The notes beneath the pieces are model-generated. The model searched no databases. It was given only the letters and a program-made list of their open reading frames with translations, and was not told the origin of the DNA. A stretch of DNA of 9,937 bases from Fusobacterium sp. (GTDB lineage: Bacteria > Fusobacteriota > Fusobacteriia > Fusobacteriales > Fusobacteriaceae): NCBI GenBank assembly GCA_019416865.1, contig DXWL01000051.1, positions 1-9,937 of the forward strand, given 5' to 3'. Shown here piece by piece: positions 5,658-9,937 of the stretch. Position 1 is the stretch's first letter. The number at the start of each line of letters is the position of its first letter. Made by a program: the position numbers and the translations under genes.

Positions 5658-8600
5658 TTAGAATCTATAAGAGATTCCTGCTGTAATTCTTGAATCATCT
5701 CCAGAATCACTCCACATCATTTCATATTTAGCATCGATTCCAACACCATTTTCATGGATATATTCTGCTCCAAATTGTGCTTTTCCTCTTGATGAAGCTA
5801 TTTCAGAATCTTCAAGAGTTAATTCTCTTCCGTTCAGCATATATTTAGCATCACGATCTTGGTTTGAATTAGCCCAAGAATATTCAACACCTGCTCCTAC
5901 TTCAAGTTTTCCGCTTTCAAGAGCAAATTCTTTTATTACATTTACTCCTGTAATAAGTTCATATACATCTACATCTTGCTGAGATATAGTAAGTCCCATT
6001 TTTTTATTTTCTGCTTCTTCTTGAGTTATAAGAGTAAGAGCTGCTCCAACAACAGGCTGAACTTTTAAACCTTCAGCAACATAATAATCTTTTTTAGCTT
6101 TTAACACTGCTGATACAGCCTTAGAATCTGCTGTTCCATCTACAAGTGCGTCTGCTGTTCCAATTTCTGGAACTTCAAAACTGTTTTTAAGTTTAGAATC
6201 TAAATCACTCTTAACAATTCCAAAGCTTCCTAAAACATCAATACCTTCTGCTGTTCTGTGTTTGAAATATAATCCTCCGTAGTAGTTATCTCCTGAAAGC
6301 TCTCCGCCATCATTGATATCTACTTTTGTATCTCCTTTTCCAAATACAGCTCCGTAAGATGTGCTGTCTGTCATTCCATATTCAATCATACCAACAGTAC
6401 CTTTAATATCTCCGTCATATCCTTTGACTTCGCTTCCTCCGTCAAATTCAGTATCAGAGTTTATATATTTACTGTAGGCAATCCATTCACCTTTATCAGC
6501 TTTGTCTTTAAATTCAGTTACACTGCTTAAATATGTATCAACGATATTTTTAGTAACCACATTTCCTGCAGTATAGTATGCTTTAGCTGCTTCTGTTGTA
6601 CCTTTTACAAGTTTTGCAACTCCTTCAGAAGTTTCAATATTATTTAATTTGTCTGTTAACTCTTGTTTGCTTCCAACTCCTGCAAGTATAGCTTCATAAA
6701 CAGGGGCATAGCTTCCTATTCCAAGTTCATCAGCTGATTTTACTCTAAGAGTTACAGAGTTATCTTTATTTTGACTTACTTCAAATATTCCTGAAGCAGA
6801 AAGTTTTGTATCTTCTTTTACAATATCTTTTGTTGTTTCATCTTTTTCAACTTCATATTGTCCTAATGTAAATTTAGAATTTGTTGTAAATGAACTGCTG
6901 TTTATTGCAAAATCTTCTCCCATTTCATATTTTATTCCACCTTTTGCAGTAACAGTCATATCATTTCCAGAAGTGATTTTATCAAGAGAAGTTGTAAAAT
7001 CTCCGTTTCCTTTGTTATTATTCATTTCAGCAGTAAGTTTTCCACTTACATTAAGATTTACAGAATTTGTATTTACAGCTTTAGAACTTCCGCTATTATT
7101 TTTAAAAGTAACTTCTGCATTTTTTCCAATACGCCAATCTCCGTTAAGATTAATATTTTCAATGCTGTTTACTTTATAATCGAAAATATTTTCAGATACA
7201 GCTTTTTTTGTATTTCCATTTACATTTAAAGTGTCAGTTCCAAGATTTCCATCAATAACTTTTGTATATTCACCATTATTATTTACAGTGATAATATCAT
7301 CACATTCTCCAAGAGTGATATTTCCTGTAATATTTGAAATATTATTAACAGTTAAATCAATTTTATTATCTGCACCAAGACCTGTTATATTTTCATCATC
7401 TTTATGATATTTAGAATTAGTTCCGTCAATATTTCCTGTTACTTTTACATTTTCTCCAAGAACGATTTTATTTACTTTATCTTTTGCAGTTCCTCTGAAA
7501 GAAAGTTCAAGACTATCTATAACAAGTTCCTCTGTTCCACTGCCAATAGTTACATCAGTATAATTTTCTTCAGCTTTAATTCCTGCAGCATTAAGCATTT
7601 CTTTATTTGCATTACGGAATTGAAGTTTTCCTATTTCTCCACCAGTAGTTTCAAATTTATGAGAGGCAACATTTGATATTCCTCCCTCTTTACCGTTAAT
7701 TTTTCCATTAATTTGTGCATTTCCAACAAAAGTAAGCATAGGAGATTTTCCATTTTCTCCTTTTTCTAGAGAAAGAGCATAAACATTTTCTGTTACTTTT
7801 TCACCTTTAATTGCACTTATTACAGTATCTCCTACAAGAGTTAAGTCAGAATTTGTTGAAAGAACTGTTCCGCCTTTAGTTCCTGCAAAATATCCTGTAA
7901 CAACAGTATTTGTTAAATCAAGAGTTGAACTGTCTTTTGCTTGGATAATTGCTTTGGAAGAATCCCAGCTGCTGTCATCAACTACAGCCAATATATTTTT
8001 ATTATTATATTTTTCTCCTGTAAGCTGAGCATTTTGGTTTTTCATAAATACAGTTGTTTTTCCATCTGTATTTTCTAATGGTTTATTTTCAACAGAAATG
8101 CTGTCATCTTTAAGTACTATATTTGTTTTTCCAGATAAATCAATTACATTTTTATTTATTCCATTTGCTTCTGTGCTTCCTTGAGCAAGGGTTAAATTTT
8201 CATCTAATACAACACCTAGATTTTTATTTTCTCCTGTCCAAGCATTGTCAACAGTTCCATTTTTAGTGATTGCAAATCCTCTGTTTATAACATCTCCACT
8301 AAATGCTTTTCCATTATCTTGAGAAGATAAATCTATAACTCCATAGTTTTCTGCCTTGAATTTATCTTTTTCTCCGTTTTCAACTTTTACAGCATAATCT
8401 GTTCCATCATTTTTAATTATACCAAAGTTATATATCTCTCCTGATTTTTCAAGATATTGTCCTATTCCGCTTCCTGCATTAATAGTTCCATAGTTATATG
8501 CTTTACCTTCAGAAAAATTTCCACTGTTTTCAGTTCCTGCTACATATTGTCCTTTTGATGTAGTTTCTATTGTTCCATAGTTATAAATTGAATTTCCTTT

Positions 8601-9788
8601 ATATCCAGCTTCTGTAGATATTTTTTGACCATTATCTCCTATTATTTTTCCAAAGTTATAAGCCTTATTATTTTCTCCTTTTCCTGTTATTTCTTGCCCA
8701 ACTGCATTTTTAACATTTCCTTTTGCAACAGTTGATATAATTCCATAGTTATATGAAATATTATCTCTTTCTCCAGATATTTTTTGTCCTATCAATGTAG
8801 CAAAAATAGTTCCTTTATTCACAATACTAGAATTTATATTTTTGTTACTGTTATAATTAAAAATTCCTTGTCCTCTTACTCCATCTATAATTCCATTATT
8901 CTCGATATAAGTATTTGATGCTCTGCTATATTGTCCAAAATCATTAGGTCCACCAAGACTTCCACTTAAAATAATACCATAGTTATATGATTTTCCAGAT
9001 TTTGAAGTAATCATTTGCCCATTTTGAGTTGAAGCTATCATTCCATAATTGTATCCAACTTTAGTAATATCTTGTGCTAGACTACTAGCTGGTTGACTTA
9101 AAAAACCATAGTTATATACATTTTCTCCTGTTTGTCCACCTTTTATAATTCCATAGTTATATAAAGTAGAGCCTGTACCATTTTGAGTATTATTGATTGT
9201 TCCTATATTTATTCCTATTTTTCCTTTTTCAACAGTAACATTTCCACTTTCAATTAATCCTTTTGTAACTGTAACATTTTCTTGTCCGATAAGATTTATT
9301 CCTTCGTTATATCCTGTATTATCAATATTATTTATTATTCCGATATTTTTAACTTCGTTATCACTAAACTTTTGATTGAAGTTAGTATCTAAAATTTTTA
9401 AAGTAGAATCTATATTTTTTAATGTTTCATCAGAAATTTTTTCTTTTTCAAAAGTTATTGAAGTAGAAGTAAAATTTCTATCTATATTATCTCTATCAAA
9501 TAAAGTATTAATTATATCATAAGAAATTTTGCTTCCATTATCTTCTATTTTTATATAGTTTCCTGATAAATTTCCTTCAAACTTATCTTTAGTTGAAATT
9601 AAATATTTTTCAGCTTCATCAACTTGATTCCATTCCCAATGATTTTTATTGTTTTCTTGTTTTATCTCTGTTTCAGCTCCCAATGAAACCATTCCTGTAA
9701 TTAAAAAAGTAACCACAACCCCCAATGTGATTTTTACTTTTCTTTTAAGAAATCTTTTCAAAGAACTTTCAATATAATTTTTTCCCAT
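5658..9788 (-). CDS. Type Va autotransporter adhesin-like surface protein
   Basis: A 1376-residue secreted protein. Residues 1-38 form an extended signal peptide: basic SLKRFLKRKVK, hydrophobic ITLGVVVTFLITGMVSLGA, with probable cleavage after A38. Residues 40-145 form a charged domain I do not recognise. Residues about 210-483 hold about ten copies of a YNYG(I/T)I motif 15-30 residues apart, mostly followed by a GQ pair, as in a beta-helix passenger. Residues 500-1000 are N/T/G/K-rich beta-repeats, including an RTX-like stretch at 821-860. Residues about 1095-1376 are the autotransporter beta-domain, with alternating strands ending in the terminal F of GISYRF, needed for outer-membrane assembly. 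No protease triad or lipobox is seen, so adhesion or surface coating is likeliest (inference). GGAGGG at 9794-9799 lies five bases before the ATG. Confidence 0.93.
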   Translation of the reverse strand: MGKNYIESSLKRFLKRKVKITLGVVVTFLITGMVSLGAETEIKQENNKNHWEWNQVDEAEKYLISTKDKFEGNLSGNYIKIEDNGSKISYDIINTLFDRDNIDRNFTSTSITFEKEKISDETLKNIDSTLKILDTNFNQKFSDNEVKNIGIINNIDNTGYNEGINLIGQENVTVTKGLIESGNVTVEKGKIGINIGTINNTQNGTGSTLYNYGIIKGGQTGENVYNYGFLSQPASSLAQDITKVGYNYGMIASTQNGQMITSKSGKSYNYGIILSGSLGGPNDFGQYSRASNTYIENNGIIDGVRGQGIFNYNSNKNINSSIVNKGTIFATLIGQKISGERDNISYNYGIISTVAKGNVKNAVGQEITGKGENNKAYNFGKIIGDNGQKISTEAGYKGNSIYNYGTIETTSKGQYVAGTENSGNFSEGKAYNYGTINAGSGIGQYLEKSGEIYNFGIIKNDGTDYAVKVENGEKDKFKAENYGVIDLSSQDNGKAFSGDVINRGFAITKNGTVDNAWTGENKNLGVVLDENLTLAQGSTEANGINKNVIDLSGKTNIVLKDDSISVENKPLENTDGKTTVFMKNQNAQLTGEKYNNKNILAVVDDSSWDSSKAIIQAKDSSTLDLTNTVVTGYFAGTKGGTVLSTNSDLTLVGDTVISAIKGEKVTENVYALSLEKGENGKSPMLTFVGNAQINGKINGKEGGISNVASHKFETTGGEIGKLQFRNANKEMLNAAGIKAEENYTDVTIGSGTEELVIDSLELSFRGTAKDKVNKIVLGENVKVTGNIDGTNSKYHKDDENITGLGADNKIDLTVNNISNITGNITLGECDDIITVNNNGEYTKVIDGNLGTDTLNVNGNTKKAVSENIFDYKVNSIENINLNGDWRIGKNAEVTFKNNSGSSKAVNTNSVNLNVSGKLTAEMNNNKGNGDFTTSLDKITSGNDMTVTAKGGIKYEMGEDFAINSSSFTTNSKFTLGQYEVEKDETTKDIVKEDTKLSASGIFEVSQNKDNSVTLRVKSADELGIGSYAPVYEAILAGVGSKQELTDKLNNIETSEGVAKLVKGTTEAAKAYYTAGNVVTKNIVDTYLSSVTEFKDKADKGEWIAYSKYINSDTEFDGGSEVKGYDGDIKGTVGMIEYGMTDSTSYGAVFGKGDTKVDINDGGELSGDNYYGGLYFKHRTAEGIDVLGSFGIVKSDLDSKLKNSFEVPEIGTADALVDGTADSKAVSAVLKAKKDYYVAEGLKVQPVVGAALTLITQEEAENKKMGLTISQQDVDVYELITGVNVIKEFALESGKLEVGAGVEYSWANSNQDRDAKYMLNGRELTLEDSEIASSRGKAQFGAEYIHENGVGIDAKYEMMWSDSGDDSRITAGISYRF
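8340..9161 (-). repeat. Tandem YNYG/GQ repeats in the autotransporter passenger
   Basis: Protein copies start at residues 210, 225, 246, 268, 346, 377, 402, 431 and 453, with degenerate copies near 297, 324 and 480. The first half reads Y-N-Y/F-G-x-I, and a GQ pair follows in most copies (217, 257, 285, 306, 334, 364, 387, 413, 443). At DNA level the core appears on the plus strand as TTCCATAGTTATA and close variants. This could support recombination between copies. Confidence 0.85.
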
Positions 9789-9848
9789 ATTATCCCTCCA
9801 GCTTTTAAATAAAATATAAAATCCTTAAATTAAATAATTTAAATATAA

Positions 9849-9890
9849 CTTTATTAACTTTTAAACAAAAGTTTTAATAAGTTAATAAAG
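9849..9890. repeat. 12-bp inverted repeat in the autotransporter leader
   Basis: CTTTATTAACTT (9849-9860) and AAGTTAATAAAG (9879-9890) are exact reverse complements separated by 18 bp. Inside it, AACTTTT (9856-9862) and AAAAGTT (9867-9873) form a second, 7-bp inverted repeat that overlaps the left arm, so the two folds compete. It is purely A/T apart from four G/C pairs. It may be an operator or a leader structure for the autotransporter gene. There is no U-tract typical of a terminator. Confidence 0.6.
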
Positions 9891-9906
9891 ATTTATTTTT
9901 ATTTAT

Positions 9907-9912
9907 ATTATA
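9907..9912 (-). promoter_or_regulatory. Candidate -10 for the autotransporter gene
   Basis: A perfect TATAAT on the minus strand, about 118 bp upstream of the ATG, with no recognisable -35 before the window ends. In DNA this AT-rich a TATAAT can arise by chance. If used, the transcript would carry the inverted repeat at 9849-9890 in its leader. Confidence 0.3.
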
Positions 9913-9937
9913 AATATTTACCATCTTAAATATTTAT

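Noticed and set aside
8340..9161. Short direct repeats that might suggest a CRISPR array
   Set aside because: The repeats are imperfect, unevenly spaced and in frame with the autotransporter protein motif YNYG.

Overview
The window looks like chromosomal DNA of a Fusobacterium-type anaerobe. It is AT-rich and uses strong AAGGAGG ribosome binding sites. groESL is under CIRCE control. The large type Va autotransporter carries the long basic signal peptide (KRFLKRKVKITLG) that I associate with fusobacterial autotransporters. The genus is an inference from these features; no rRNA is present.

Layout. (1) 78-1727, minus: a soluble FAD-dependent oxidoreductase of the fumarate reductase/L-aspartate oxidase superfamily, with its own extended -10 promoter. 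(2) About 1797-2430, minus: no protein gene, but a complete transcription unit for a non-coding RNA of about 630 nt. It has a near-consensus promoter (TTGACA, 17 bp, TATAAA), several local and long-range complementary segments, and an intrinsic terminator with a perfect 12-bp stem. This is the most interesting item in the window. Its size, isolation and fold complexity suggest one of the large ornate bacterial RNAs. ROOL is the first family to test, because it is reported from Fusobacteria, but I cannot confirm that by eye. (3) About 2464-2533: an A/T-tract spacer between divergent promoters. (4) 2534-4676, plus: the groES-groEL heat-shock operon with promoter, a perfect CIRCE operator and a terminator. 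(5) 4739-5549, plus: a MntA/HepT-type nucleotidyltransferase-RNase toxin-antitoxin pair with overlapping genes and a duplicated 12-bp box around its -10, ending at a GAAA-loop terminator. (6) 5576-5607: a second, bidirectional-looking terminator. (7) 5658-9788, minus: a 1376-residue autotransporter with a repetitive YNYG/GQ passenger and a C-terminal beta-barrel, preceded by a leader rich in inverted repeats that runs to the window edge.

How they work together: these are mostly independent units, namely protein folding, stress or phage-defence type toxin-antitoxin, surface display and one redox enzyme, each bounded by its own promoter or terminator. The large RNA gene sits back to back with groESL and directly upstream of the flavoprotein promoter. 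It could therefore be a free-standing RNA, or less likely a very long regulated leader for the flavoprotein.
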